DNA of 64,000 nucleotides from an uncultured Oscillospiraceae bacterium. Lineage in GTDB: Bacteria; Bacillota; Clostridia; Oscillospirales; Oscillospiraceae. Under the pieces are notes generated by a model. That model searched no databases. It had not been told where the DNA came from and worked only from the letters and a program-made list of their open reading frames with translations. The translations under genes and the position numbers were made by a program. The stretch's first letter is position 1. Every line of letters starts with the position of its first letter. The DNA is taken from assembly GCA_947587025.1 (NCBI GenBank), contig CANPXW010000001.1:33846-97845 (forward strand). The letters run 5' to 3'. Below, one piece after another: positions 49,544 through 58,808 of the stretch.

Positions 49544-50475
49544 GCGCCGAGACCAAGAGCGGATTGGCGGGAGAGCCCTCTGGGCTCCCCCGCCATGAGC
49601 ATGTCAAAGAGACCCGGAACGCCGGTCAGGCAGGGGGAAGCTCGAGGGGGGCGGGAGCCCCGCCTCGAATGGGACCTGACGCCCCGCGCCTGCGCGGCGA
49701 GCGAAGCGAGGACTTTTGCGGAGCAAAAGTATCGGCGTCATTATCGGGAGAGCCCTCTGGGCTCCCCCGCCATGAGCATGTCAAAGAAGAGAAAACTCTT
49801 CCCCGCCATATCGCCGTCATCATGGACGGCAACGGCCGCTGGGCCAAAAAGCGGGGCCTGCCCCGCACCGCCGGCCACAGCGCCGGCGCCGACGCCTTCC
49901 GGAAGATCGCCCGCTACAGCCACAAGCTGGGGGTGCAGTACCTGACGGTGTACGCCTTCTCCACGGAGAACTGGAAGCGCCCGGCAGACGAGGTGGCGGG
50001 CATCATGGCCCTGCTGGAGAAGTATCTTCTCCAGGCTCTGCGGGACCTGGAGAAGGAGAAGATACGCATCTGCATCTTCGGGGACCTGGCGCCGTTCACC
50101 CCCCGGCTGCAGACCCTGTGCCGGGAGTGTATGGAGCGCTCGAGTATCTACACCGGCGGGCAGGTGAACATCTGCCTCAATTACGGCGGCCGGGACGAGA
50201 TCGTCCGGGCGGCGCAAAAATGGGCGGCGGAGGGCTGTCCGGCGCTTTCTGAGGAGCGCTTCGGCAGCTATATGTGGGGCGGGTCCATCCCGGACCCGGA
50301 CCTGCTCATCCGGCCGGGCGGAGAGATGCGCATCTCCAACTTCCTGCTGTGGGAGTGCGCCTACTCGGAGTTCTATTTCACCGACGTGCTGTGGCCGGAC
50401 TTCGACGAGGCGGAGCTGGACAAGGCCATCGAGGCGTTCCGGCACCGTCAGCGCCGGTATGGCGATGTGGGGTAA
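49540..50475 (+). CDS. uppS: Isoprenyl transferase (undecaprenyl diphosphate synthase) with repeat-derived N-terminal extension
   Basis: The conserved enzyme begins around residue 87 with LPRHIAVIMDGNGRWAKKRG (Asp96 is the catalytic Asp) and continues with AGHSAGADAFRKI, YAFSTENWKRP, LNYGGRDEI and RPGGEMRISNFLLWE, making the C55 lipid carrier for cell-wall synthesis. The usual N-terminus is only 15-30 residues. Here a 43-bp direct repeat (49568-49610 and 49745-49787) encloses 134 bases of palindrome-rich DNA, all in frame, so the predicted protein gains about 60 residues. The start ATG 49540 overlaps the frr stop; ATG 49669 inside the insert is an alternative. Confidence 0.9.
   Translation: MSAETKSGLAGEPSGLPRHEHVKETRNAGQAGGSSRGAGAPPRMGPDAPRLRGERSEDFCGAKVSASLSGEPSGLPRHEHVKEEKTLPRHIAVIMDGNGRWAKKRGLPRTAGHSAGADAFRKIARYSHKLGVQYLTVYAFSTENWKRPADEVAGIMALLEKYLLQALRDLEKEKIRICIFGDLAPFTPRLQTLCRECMERSSIYTGGQVNICLNYGGRDEIVRAAQKWAAEGCPALSEERFGSYMWGGSIPDPDLLIRPGGEMRISNFLLWECAYSEFYFTDVLWPDFDEAELDKAIEAFRHRQRRYGDVG
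49568..49787. repeat. 43-bp direct repeat flanking a palindrome-rich insert
   Basis: Two identical 43-bp copies (49568-49610 and 49745-49787; offset 177 bases, 59 codons). Each copy contains a palindrome (GGGAG-CCC type, AGCCCTCTGGGCTCCC). The 134 bases between carry further stems: GGCGGG agc CCCGCC near 49650, GCGAGCGAAGCGAG near 49697 and CTTTTGC gga GCAAAAG near 49715. It looks like an inserted short repeat element with a duplicated end. Confidence 0.8.
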
Positions 50476-50487
50476 GAGGGCAGAGAC

Positions 50488-51621
50488 ATGATCCATTCTA
50501 TTTCCGTTTTGGGCTCCACCGGGTCCATCGGCCGGCAGAGCCTGGCGGCAGCGGAGCGGCTGGGCATCCGGGTGGAGGCCCTGACCGCCCAGCGGAGCAT
50601 AGGCCTGCTGGAGGAGCAGATACGCGCCTTCCGGCCCTCCTACGCGGCGGTATACGACCCCAAGGCCGCGTCGGAGCTGCGCGTGGCCGTGGCGGACCTG
50701 GACGTGGAGATCGGCGAGGGTCTGGAGGGGCTGCGCCGGGCGGCCACCGTGGACTGCCAGGGCGTGGTGACGGCGGTGTCCGGCTCCGTGGGCCTGCGGC
50801 CCACGCTGGACGCCATCGCCGCGAAAAAGCGCATCTGCCTGGCCAACAAGGAGACGCTGGTATGCGCCGGGTCCATCGTGATGGCGGCGGCGCGGGAGCA
50901 GGGGGCCGAGATCGTGCCCGTGGACTCGGAGCACTCGGCCATCTTCCAGTGCCTGGAGGGCCGGCGTGACCAGCTGCATAAAATACTTCTCACCGGTTCC
51001 GGCGGCCCCTTCCGGGGCTGGACCAGGGAGCAGACGGCCTCCGTCACCCCGGAGCAGGCGGTGCGCCACCCCAACTGGCACATGGGGGCCAAAATATCCG
51101 TGGACAGCGCCACCATGATGAACAAGGGCCTGGAGTTCATCGAGGCCATGCATCTTTTCGGCGTCACGCCCGACGACATCCAGGTGGTGGTCCACCCCCA
51201 GAGCGTCATCCACTCCATGGTGGAGCTCATAGACGGCACGGTGCTGGCCCAGATGGCGGTGCCGGACATGGGACTGCCCATCCAGTACGCCATGACCTGG
51301 CCGGACCGGGCCCCGTCCCCCTATGAGCGGCTGGACTTCTGGCACATGCATGACATGACCTTTGAGCCGCCGGACCTGGCCAAGACCCCCTGTCTGGCCC
51401 TGGCCATGGACTGCGCCCGGCAGGGCGGTATCGCCCCGGCGGTGATGAGCGCGGCCAACGAGGCGGCCGTGGCCCTGTTTCTGGCTGGAAAGATCGGGTA
51501 TAATGACATCTATGACCGGGTGGCGGATGCGGTAGCGCGCATGCCGGACATGCCGGACCCCACCCTGGACGACATCCTGGCCGCCGACGCCCAGGCCCGG
51601 CGGCTGGTGAACGGCCGATAA
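50488..51621 (+). CDS. dxr: 1-deoxy-D-xylulose-5-phosphate reductoisomerase
   Basis: A 377-residue NADPH enzyme of the MEP isoprenoid pathway. The NADPH motif GSTGSIGRQSL is at residues 9-19, ANKETLVCAG and VDSEHSAIFQCLEG carry metal and substrate residues, and SVDSATMMNKGLE with HPQSVIHSMVE complete the active site. It lies between uppS and rseP. cdsA, which usually lies between uppS and dxr, is not present; the gap is only 12 bases. Confidence 0.96.
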   Translation: MIHSISVLGSTGSIGRQSLAAAERLGIRVEALTAQRSIGLLEEQIRAFRPSYAAVYDPKAASELRVAVADLDVEIGEGLEGLRRAATVDCQGVVTAVSGSVGLRPTLDAIAAKKRICLANKETLVCAGSIVMAAAREQGAEIVPVDSEHSAIFQCLEGRRDQLHKILLTGSGGPFRGWTREQTASVTPEQAVRHPNWHMGAKISVDSATMMNKGLEFIEAMHLFGVTPDDIQVVVHPQSVIHSMVELIDGTVLAQMAVPDMGLPIQYAMTWPDRAPSPYERLDFWHMHDMTFEPPDLAKTPCLALAMDCARQGGIAPAVMSAANEAAVALFLAGKIGYNDIYDRVADAVARMPDMPDPTLDDILAADAQARRLVNGR

Positions 51622-51673
51622 TTCCCGGCCGGGCGGCATACACTGTTTCAGGCATTTTCAAGAAGGTGATCTT

Positions 51674-52753
51674 TTGAGCACAGCGCTGTATATCCTGCTG
51701 GCCATACTGATCTTCGGCGTGCTGATCGCCATCCACGAGCTGGGCCATTTTCTCACGGCCCGGCTGTGCGGGGTGCGGGTGCTGGAGTTCTCCCTGGGCA
51801 TGGGCCCGGCCATTTGGAAGCGCGAGACGCGCAGCGGCACCCAGCTGAGCCTGCGTGCCCTGCCCATCGGCGGGTTCTGCGCCATGGAGGGGGAGGAGGG
51901 CGAATCGGACGACCCGGCGGCCTTCTCCAACGCCGCAGCGTGGAAGAAGCTGATCATCCTGGCGGCGGGGTCCTTCATGAACTTCCTGCTGGGGCTGGCG
52001 CTGGTGATCGTGTGCTTCTCCCAGGTGACGGCCATCACCACCCCCACCATCACCGGGTTCATGGACGGCTGCCCCTACCAGGGGGAGGACGGGCTGATGC
52101 TGGGGGACCGGTTCTACCGCATCAACGGCGAGCGCATCTACTTCTCCGACGACGTGGGCACCTACCTGGCCCGCAGCGGGAAGGATACCGCCGACATCGT
52201 GCTCATCCGGGACGGACACAAGGTCCGGCTGGAGGACTACCCCATAGTGCCCCGGGAGTATATCGACGAGCAGACGGGCCAGCCGGTGATGAAGTACGGG
52301 CTGTACTTCGCAGACAAGGAGACGGGCTTCGGCGCGCAGATGAAGTACGCCTGGTACACGGCCCTGGACTTCGTGCGCATGGTGCGGCTGGGCCTGGCGG
52401 ACCTTATCACCGGCGCGGTGGGCGTCAAGCAGATGACCGGCGTGGTTGGCATCGTGGACATGATGGCCGAGGTGGGCACCAGCTCGCCCACGGTATACGA
52501 CGGGCTGCTCAATATCGCCTATCTTGCGGCATTCATCGCGGTGAACCTGGCGGTGATGAACCTGCTGCCCCTGCCGGCGCTGGACGGCGGACGGATATTC
52601 TTCCTGCTGGTGACGACCATCGCCCAGCGGGTCTTCCGCCGGCGCATCGACCCCAAGTACGAGGGCTATGTGAACACCGCCGGGCTGGTGGCGCTGATGG
52701 CGCTGATGGTGTACGTGATGTTCAACGACGTGGCGAGGATCATAACGGGATGA
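51674..52753 (+). CDS. rseP: Site-2 protease family metalloprotease RseP/RasP
   Basis: A 359-residue intramembrane zinc protease that cleaves membrane-bound anti-sigma factors and signal peptides. HELGH at residues 21-25 in the first helix and NLLPLPALDGGRI near the C-terminus give the zinc site; a PDZ-like part lies between (about residues 125-200). The TTG start at 51674 has AAGAAGGTGAT upstream and no better ATG is near. The stop overlaps ispG in ATGA. It may process the anti-sigma factors found elsewhere in this window; that is inference. Confidence 0.94.
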   Translation: MSTALYILLAILIFGVLIAIHELGHFLTARLCGVRVLEFSLGMGPAIWKRETRSGTQLSLRALPIGGFCAMEGEEGESDDPAAFSNAAAWKKLIILAAGSFMNFLLGLALVIVCFSQVTAITTPTITGFMDGCPYQGEDGLMLGDRFYRINGERIYFSDDVGTYLARSGKDTADIVLIRDGHKVRLEDYPIVPREYIDEQTGQPVMKYGLYFADKETGFGAQMKYAWYTALDFVRMVRLGLADLITGAVGVKQMTGVVGIVDMMAEVGTSSPTVYDGLLNIAYLAAFIAVNLAVMNLLPLPALDGGRIFFLLVTTIAQRVFRRRIDPKYEGYVNTAGLVALMALMVYVMFNDVARIITG

Positions 52754-53808
52754 AGAGAGACGACACGAGACAGATATATGTGGGCGGCGTGGCCGTGGGC
52801 GGAGGCGCTCCGGTGACGGTCCAGTCCATGTGCAATACGAAGACCCAGGACGTGCAGGCCACTCTGGCCCAGATGCGCCAGCTGCGGGCCGCCGGGTGCG
52901 ACATCATCCGGGTGGCGGTGCCCAACGAGGACGCCGCCGAGGCCCTGCCGGCCATCATGGCCCAGGCGCCCATGCCGGTGGTGGCGGACATCCACTTCGA
53001 CCACCGGCTGGCCATCGCGGCGGCCGAAGCCGGCGTGAGCGCGGTGCGCATAAACCCCGGCAACATCGGCTCTAAGGACCGGGTGCGCGCCGTGGCGGAC
53101 GCCTGCCGCGACCGGGGCATACCCATCCGTGTGGGCGTGAACACCGGCTCGCTGGAGAAGGCCCTGCTGGCCAAGTACGGCGGCCCCACCGCCGAAGCGC
53201 TGGTGGAGAGCGCCGAGGGGGAGCTGGAGGCGCTGTACGCCGTGGGCTTCCGGGACGCGGCCCTGTCGGTGAAGGCGTCGGACGTGGAGCTGACCGTGGC
53301 GGCCTACCGGCTGGCGGCGGAGCGGTTCGACTGCCCGCTGCACGTGGGGGTCACGGAGGCCGGCACCAGCTACGGCGGGCTCGTCAACTCCGCTGTGGGC
53401 ATCGGCACCCTTCTCATAGAGGGCATCGGCGACACCATCCGGGTGAGCCTGACGGCGGACCCGGCGGAGGAGATCAGGGCCGGCCTGGCCATACTGCGGG
53501 CCTGCGGGCTGCGCAAGGGGGGCGTGCGGTTCGTCTCCTGCCCCACCTGCGGCCGGACGCGCATCGACCTCATCGGCCTGGCAAAGCGGGTGGAGGCGGC
53601 CGTCTCCGGCCTGGACCGGGACATCACCGTGGCGGTGATGGGCTGCGAGGTCAACGGCCCCGGCGAGGCCCGGGAGGCGGACTACGGCATCGCCGGCGGT
53701 CCCGGCTTCGGCAGCCTGTTCGTCAAGGGCCGGGTGGTCAAGACGAAGGTGCCGGAGGATAAGCTGCTGGACGAGCTGCTGCAGCTCATCCAGCAGGGAG
53801 AAATATAG
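52750..53808 (+). CDS. ispG: 4-hydroxy-3-methylbut-2-enyl-diphosphate synthase (GcpE)
   Basis: A 352-residue [4Fe-4S] enzyme of the MEP pathway. It has the barrel motifs VTVQSMCNTKTQDV, DIIRVAVPNEDAA, VADIHFD and RINPGNIG, and the C-terminal cluster ligands in SCPTCGRTRIDL and GCEVNGPGEA. The ATG overlaps the rseP stop by four bases, so translation is coupled. Two MEP genes (dxr, ispG) thus share the cluster with uppS, which uses their product. Confidence 0.96.
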   Translation: MKRDDTRQIYVGGVAVGGGAPVTVQSMCNTKTQDVQATLAQMRQLRAAGCDIIRVAVPNEDAAEALPAIMAQAPMPVVADIHFDHRLAIAAAEAGVSAVRINPGNIGSKDRVRAVADACRDRGIPIRVGVNTGSLEKALLAKYGGPTAEALVESAEGELEALYAVGFRDAALSVKASDVELTVAAYRLAAERFDCPLHVGVTEAGTSYGGLVNSAVGIGTLLIEGIGDTIRVSLTADPAEEIRAGLAILRACGLRKGGVRFVSCPTCGRTRIDLIGLAKRVEAAVSGLDRDITVAVMGCEVNGPGEAREADYGIAGGPGFGSLFVKGRVVKTKVPEDKLLDELLQLIQQGEI

Positions 53809-53864
53809 GACACAGCATGTGCTAGACTCTGGGAAAAGGAGTTTGGCATAAGGAGTACATAGCG

Positions 53865-56800
53865 TTGGACGAGATCAGTTTTTTGGAGATGTTTCCCTGC
53901 TGCGAGGGGGCCGAGAAGAGCTACGGCAATCTGCACGACGCGGTGGTGCAGCAGGCCACGGTGAACCGGGAGCGGATGGATATGACTGTCCGGGCCCGGT
54001 TTTCCGCCATGCCCGCGCCGGCACAGCTGTCCACGCTGGAGCGGCTGATCGCGGCGGAGTACGGCCTGCGCCAGGTCCATCTGGAGGCTGTCTGGCCCAC
54101 AGAGGAGCACAAAGCGCCCGCTAGATCGGCCGGCGGGGGAAAGGTGCTCATGGGCCGGGCCGTGCGGGGAAAGCCCACGCCCATGGTCAAGGTGGACGGG
54201 GAGAGCAAGTCCGTCACCGTCACCGGCAGGGTGTTTGCCGACGAGAGCCGCCCCATCCCCAAGCGGGGGGCGTGGCTGCTGCAGTTCGACATGACCGACG
54301 GCACCTCCAGCGTCCGGGTGTGCAAATACTTCCCCCAGGGCGAGGAAGGGGAAAAGTCCCTCTCCGGCAAGATCAAGCCGGGGATGCATCTGACCGTCAG
54401 CGGCGGCATGCGCTTCAACCCCCGGACCAGGGAGCTGGAGCTGGAGCCCCGGAGCATCCAGACGGCGGAGGCCCCCGAGGGCCGGCGGGATACGGCGGCG
54501 AAAAAGCGTGTGGAGCTGCATCTGCACACCCAGATGTCCACCATGGACGCGCTCACCGACCCGGCCGCCGCCGCCAAGCGGGCGGCCGCCTGGGGCATGC
54601 CGGCCATGGCCATCACCGACCACGGGGTGGCCCAGGCGTTCCCGGCCGCGTCCAAGGCCGCCAAGGACATCAAGATCATCTACGGCATGGAAGGATATTA
54701 TGTTAACGACGTAGATGAAGAGATCGCCGTCCGTGGGCCTGGCGACGGACCGGTGGACGGCGACTATGTGGCCTTTGATATTGAGACTACGGGGCTTTTC
54801 GACGGAAAGGACCGTATCATAGAGATCGGCGCGGTACTGTTCCATAACGGGGAAGCGGGGGAGCGGTTCAATGCTTATGTAAACCCAGAGATGCCCATCC
54901 CGCCCCACATCCAGCAGCTGACCGGCATCACCGACCGGGACGTGTTCGACGCCCCGTCGGAAGCGGAGGCCGTGGCGGCGTTTTTGGATTTTATAGGGGA
55001 CAGGCCCCTGTGCGCCCACAACGCGGATTTCGACGCAGGATTCATCGGCGTCGCCGCCCGGCGGATGGGCCGGGATTTTGCGCCGCTGACCATCGACACC
55101 CTGGCCCTGTCCCAGTCGCTGCTGCCGGACCTGAAGAAATTCAAGCTGGACATTGTATCCGAACGGCTGGGGCTGCCGGACTTCAACCATCACCGGGCCA
55201 GCGACGACGCGCTGGTGTGCGGGCGCATCCTGGCCAAGTTCGTCCCCATGCTGGCCGAGCGGGGCGCGCGGCGCCTGAGCCAGGTGGACGACGTCTGCCG
55301 CGAACTGCGGGAAAAGGCCAACCGCCACCCCCGTACCCGGCACATCTCCCTGCTGGTGAAGAACCGGAAGGGACTGAAAAACCTGTACGAGCTCATCTCC
55401 AAGAGCCACCTGGAGCACTTCCGGAAGGTGCCCATCATCCCCAAGAGCCTGCTGATGACCCACCGGGAGGGGCTCATCGTGGGCAGCGCCTGCGAGGCGG
55501 GGGAGCTGTACCAGGCGGTGAGCCGCAGCCGCAGCCGGGCCGAGCAGGAGCGCATCGGGTCGTTTTACGACTACTTCGAGATCATGCCCCTGGCCAACAA
55601 CGCCTTCATGCTGGACAACGGCATGGTGGACAGCGAGGAGAAGCTGCGGGACTTTAACCGGCGCATCGTGGAGCTGGGAGAGCGGCTGGGCAAGCCGGTG
55701 TGCGCCACGGGGGACGTGCACTTCATGGAGCCGGAGGACGAGATGCTCCGGCGCATCCTGAAAAACGTCCGGGGCTTCGGGGACGTGGACCGGCCCATGC
55801 CTCTATATTTCCGCACCACCGACGAGATGCTGGAGGAGTTCGCCTATCTGGGCGAGGAGAAGGCGTATGAGGTGGTGGTGACCAACACCAACCTTATCGC
55901 GGACATGGTGGAGGGGCAGGTGGACCTGCTGCCGGAGCACCATCTGTACCCGCCGGTGATAGAAAACTCCGCCGACCAGCTGAGCGACCTGGTGTACGGC
56001 AAGCTGCACCAGCTCTACGGCGAGCATCCGGAGAAGATCATCACCGACCGGGTGGACAGGGAGATGGACACCATCCTGGGCAGGCACTTCGACGTGATCT
56101 ATATGTCCGCCCAGAAGCTGGTGGCGGACTCCCTGGCCCACGGCTACCTGGTGGGCAGCCGGGGCAGCGTGGGCTCCAGCCTGGTGGCGTATCTGGCGGG
56201 CATCACCGAGGTGAACAGCCTGCCGGCCCACTACCTGTGCCCCAAGTGCTACCACACGGATTTTGAGGCCGGCCATGGCTATGGCTGCGGCGCGGACATG
56301 CCGGACGCGGTGTGCCCGGTGTGCGGCACGCCCATGCGCAAGGAGGGCTTCGACATCCCCTTCGAGACGTTTTTGGGCATCAAGGGCGACAAGGTGCCGG
56401 ACATCGACCTGAACTTCTCCGGCGAGTACCAGGCCAACGCCCATGCCTACACCAAGACCCTGTTCGGCGCGGACCACGTGTTCAAGGCCGGCACGGTGGG
56501 CACCATCGCCGACAAGATCGCTTTTGGCTATGTGAAGAAATACATCGAGGAGCGTGGCATAGAGCTGTCCGCGCCGGAGATGAACCGGCTGGCCATGGGC
56601 ATCGTGGGCGTCAAGCGCACCACCGGCCAGCACCCCGGCGGGCTGGTCATCATCCCCCAGGACATGGACGTGACCGACTTCTGCCCGGTGCAGCACCCGG
56701 CGGACGATACGGACACGGACATCGTCACCACCCATCTGGAATATCACTTCATGGAGGACTATCTGCTCAAGCTGGACGAGCTGGGCCACGATAACCCCAC

Positions 56801-57842
56801 CATGATAAACATGCTGGAGCGGCTGACCGGCACCGACGCCAAGCAGATACGCCTGGACGACAAGCAGACCATGAGCCTGTTCTCCTCGCCCAAGGCCCTG
56901 GGCGTGCCGGAGGACGACCCTATCATCGGCCAGACCGGCTCGCTGGGCATCCCGGAGTTCGGCACCAGCTTCACCCGCCAGATGCTGGTGGACACCAAGC
57001 CGGACAAGTTCGACATGCTGGTGCGCCTGTCGGGCTATTCCCACGGCACCGGCGTGTGGGTGGGCAACGCCCAGGACCTGATACGCTCCGGCACCGCCAC
57101 GGTGTCCCAGACCATCGGCGCCCGGGACGACATCATGATCTACCTGATGAGCGTGGGCATCGACGCCAACACCGCCTTCAAGAGCATGGAGAACGTGCGC
57201 AAGAAGAACAAGCAGCTCACCGACGAGCAGATCGCCGCCATGAAGAGCCACGGCGTGCCCCAGTGGTACATCGACTCCTGCAGCAAGATAGAATACCTGT
57301 TCCCCAAGGCCCACGCGGTGGCATACGTGCTGATGGCGTTCCGCATCGCCTGGTACAAGGTCCATTACCCGCTGGCGTTCTATTCCGCGCTGTTCTACCG
57401 CCGCAGCCGCAAGGACGGCTTTGACGCGGAAATGATGACCGGCGGCATCGCCCAGGTGCGGGCCAAGCTGGGCCAGATACGCTCCGACCCCAACGCCACA
57501 TCCAAGGAGGAGGACCTGGCCATCACGCTGGAGATGGTGTACGAGTTCTACATGCGCGGGTTCGACTTCGCCCCCATCGACCTTTACAAGTCCGACGCAT
57601 TCGAGTTCAAGCCGGAGGGGGACAAGCTGCTGCGGGTGCCCTTCGTGGCGGTGTCCGGCCTGGGCGACACGGCGGCGGCGGACCTGGACCGTGCCCGGCG
57701 GGAGAACCAGGATTTCGTGTCCGTGGAGGAACTGGCGGCGGCCTGCCCCAAGGTCAGCTCCGCCCACATCGAGGTGCTGCGCAAGCTGGGCGCCTTCGGT
57801 GACCTGCCGGAGACCAGCCAAATGACCCTTTTCGATTTTTAG
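53865..57842 (+). CDS. polC: DNA polymerase III alpha subunit, PolC type
   Basis: A 1325-residue Gram-positive replicative polymerase. Order: short N-terminal domain, OB-fold (about residues 105-200), PHP part (VELHLHTQMSTMDA near 215), DEDD exonuclease (YVAFDIETTGLFDG near 300, then AHNADFDAGF and HRASDDA), second PHP part, zinc-type motif CPKC ... CPVCG near 790-815, and the polymerase domain (GSRGSVGSS, PDIDLNFSGE, TTGQHPGG). The N-terminus is roughly 100 residues shorter than in B. subtilis PolC. The TTG start has AAGGAG upstream at 53850. Codon use loosens for about 200 bases at the PHP-exonuclease border (54700-54900). Confidence 0.96.
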   Translation: MDEISFLEMFPCCEGAEKSYGNLHDAVVQQATVNRERMDMTVRARFSAMPAPAQLSTLERLIAAEYGLRQVHLEAVWPTEEHKAPARSAGGGKVLMGRAVRGKPTPMVKVDGESKSVTVTGRVFADESRPIPKRGAWLLQFDMTDGTSSVRVCKYFPQGEEGEKSLSGKIKPGMHLTVSGGMRFNPRTRELELEPRSIQTAEAPEGRRDTAAKKRVELHLHTQMSTMDALTDPAAAAKRAAAWGMPAMAITDHGVAQAFPAASKAAKDIKIIYGMEGYYVNDVDEEIAVRGPGDGPVDGDYVAFDIETTGLFDGKDRIIEIGAVLFHNGEAGERFNAYVNPEMPIPPHIQQLTGITDRDVFDAPSEAEAVAAFLDFIGDRPLCAHNADFDAGFIGVAARRMGRDFAPLTIDTLALSQSLLPDLKKFKLDIVSERLGLPDFNHHRASDDALVCGRILAKFVPMLAERGARRLSQVDDVCRELREKANRHPRTRHISLLVKNRKGLKNLYELISKSHLEHFRKVPIIPKSLLMTHREGLIVGSACEAGELYQAVSRSRSRAEQERIGSFYDYFEIMPLANNAFMLDNGMVDSEEKLRDFNRRIVELGERLGKPVCATGDVHFMEPEDEMLRRILKNVRGFGDVDRPMPLYFRTTDEMLEEFAYLGEEKAYEVVVTNTNLIADMVEGQVDLLPEHHLYPPVIENSADQLSDLVYGKLHQLYGEHPEKIITDRVDREMDTILGRHFDVIYMSAQKLVADSLAHGYLVGSRGSVGSSLVAYLAGITEVNSLPAHYLCPKCYHTDFEAGHGYGCGADMPDAVCPVCGTPMRKEGFDIPFETFLGIKGDKVPDIDLNFSGEYQANAHAYTKTLFGADHVFKAGTVGTIADKIAFGYVKKYIEERGIELSAPEMNRLAMGIVGVKRTTGQHPGGLVIIPQDMDVTDFCPVQHPADDTDTDIVTTHLEYHFMEDYLLKLDELGHDNPTMINMLERLTGTDAKQIRLDDKQTMSLFSSPKALGVPEDDPIIGQTGSLGIPEFGTSFTRQMLVDTKPDKFDMLVRLSGYSHGTGVWVGNAQDLIRSGTATVSQTIGARDDIMIYLMSVGIDANTAFKSMENVRKKNKQLTDEQIAAMKSHGVPQWYIDSCSKIEYLFPKAHAVAYVLMAFRIAWYKVHYPLAFYSALFYRRSRKDGFDAEMMTGGIAQVRAKLGQIRSDPNATSKEEDLAITLEMVYEFYMRGFDFAPIDLYKSDAFEFKPEGDKLLRVPFVAVSGLGDTAAADLDRARRENQDFVSVEELAAACPKVSSAHIEVLRKLGAFGDLPETSQMTLFDF

Positions 57843-57843
57843 T

Positions 57844-58020
57844 CGTTTGAAAGGAGCAGGCTCCTTTCAAACGAGAAGGCTGCGGCTCGCTGCAGCGCAA
57901 AGCGCACCCGTCCAACGGACGGGTGCGTTCACGTTTGCGAGCCGATAAGAATGATCTCCGAGGTACACGCCCCCGGAGATCATATCCAATTTTATTCGGC
58001 TCTGCGGAGCCGAACTCTGC
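57844..58020. repeat. Cluster of strong hairpins between polC and nadE
   Basis: Four palindromes in 175 bases: CGTTTGAAAGGAGC with its complement (57844-57873), CGCACCCGTCC / GGACGGGTGCG (57903-57927) inside an outer stem GGCTCGC / GCGAGCC (57885-57943), GATCTCCG / CGGAGATC (57955-57982) and TTCGGCTC / GAGCCGAA (57995-58014). The genes converge, so some serve as terminators, but there is no long T run. No gene is seen. Confidence 0.75.
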
Positions 58021-58028
58021 GAGGCTTC

Positions 58029-58757
58029 TTACCCCTTATATACTACCTGGGGCTGACGCTTGTGCTCGCTGATGCGGTGGAAGCGGTCGATGACGGCCTT
58101 GTCCTTTTCCGTGGCCTCGCCCTGGAGCAGGAACCGGTCGATGGCGGCGTAGGTCACGCCCATCTCCTTCTCGTCGGTCTGGCCCTCGAACAGCCCCGCC
58201 GACGGGGCCTTGGTGCGGATGGACATGGGCGCGTCCAGGTATGCCAGAAATTCGTATATCTCCGTCACCGTCAGGTCCGCGATGGGGTTGAGGTCATAGG
58301 CCCCGTCGCCCCACTTGGTGAAATAGCCCATGTAGGCCTCGCTGCGGTTGCCGGTGCCTGCCACCAGCCGGCCCTCGGCACCCGCGATGGCGTACAGCGT
58401 GGTCATGCGCAGCCGGGGGGCGATGTTGGCGACGGCGGAGGGGGACATATCCGTCACGCCCTCCAGGGCCTTCAGCTCCGCCTCCCGCACCGGGGTCAGG
58501 TCCACCAGCCGGGTCTCGATGCCGTACTGGGCGGCGACGGCTTTGCCGTCGGCCAGGTCGATGCTGAAGTTGCGCTGGGAGGCGCAGGGCATGAGCACGC
58601 CCACGGTGTTATCGCATGCGGCCTTGCATAGGATGCCCACCAGGGTGCAGTCCTTGCCGCCGGAGTTGCCGTACACGATGCCCTTCTGGCCGCTTTTGGC
58701 CAGCGTTTCCTTTATGAACGCCACCCGCTTTTCAAATTCCTCTTTGTAGTCTCTCAT
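58029..58757 (-). CDS. nadE: NH3-dependent NAD+ synthase
   Basis: A 242-residue adenine-nucleotide alpha-hydrolase-fold enzyme that amidates nicotinate adenine dinucleotide. The PP-loop is GNSGGKDCT (usual SGGxDS, here Cys-Thr), followed by GTGNRSEAYMGYFTKWGDGA and LNPIADLTVTEI. There is no glutaminase domain, so ammonia is the N source. AAGGAGA precedes the ATG. It lies downstream of purA on the same strand; a weak hairpin (58787-58800) lies in between. Confidence 0.93.
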   Translation of the reverse strand: MRDYKEEFEKRVAFIKETLAKSGQKGIVYGNSGGKDCTLVGILCKAACDNTVGVLMPCASQRNFSIDLADGKAVAAQYGIETRLVDLTPVREAELKALEGVTDMSPSAVANIAPRLRMTTLYAIAGAEGRLVAGTGNRSEAYMGYFTKWGDGAYDLNPIADLTVTEIYEFLAYLDAPMSIRTKAPSAGLFEGQTDEKEMGVTYAAIDRFLLQGEATEKDKAVIDRFHRISEHKRQPQVVYKG

Positions 58758-58808
58758 GATGCTTTCTCCTTGTATTGTAAGAGACCGCCGGACGGCGGCC
58801 TCCTGATT

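Noticed and set aside
53682-55721. Long open frame on the minus strand opposite ispG/polC
   Set aside because: It lies antisense to well-conserved genes; its Arg/His/Gly-rich translation is typical of shadow frames in GC-rich DNA.
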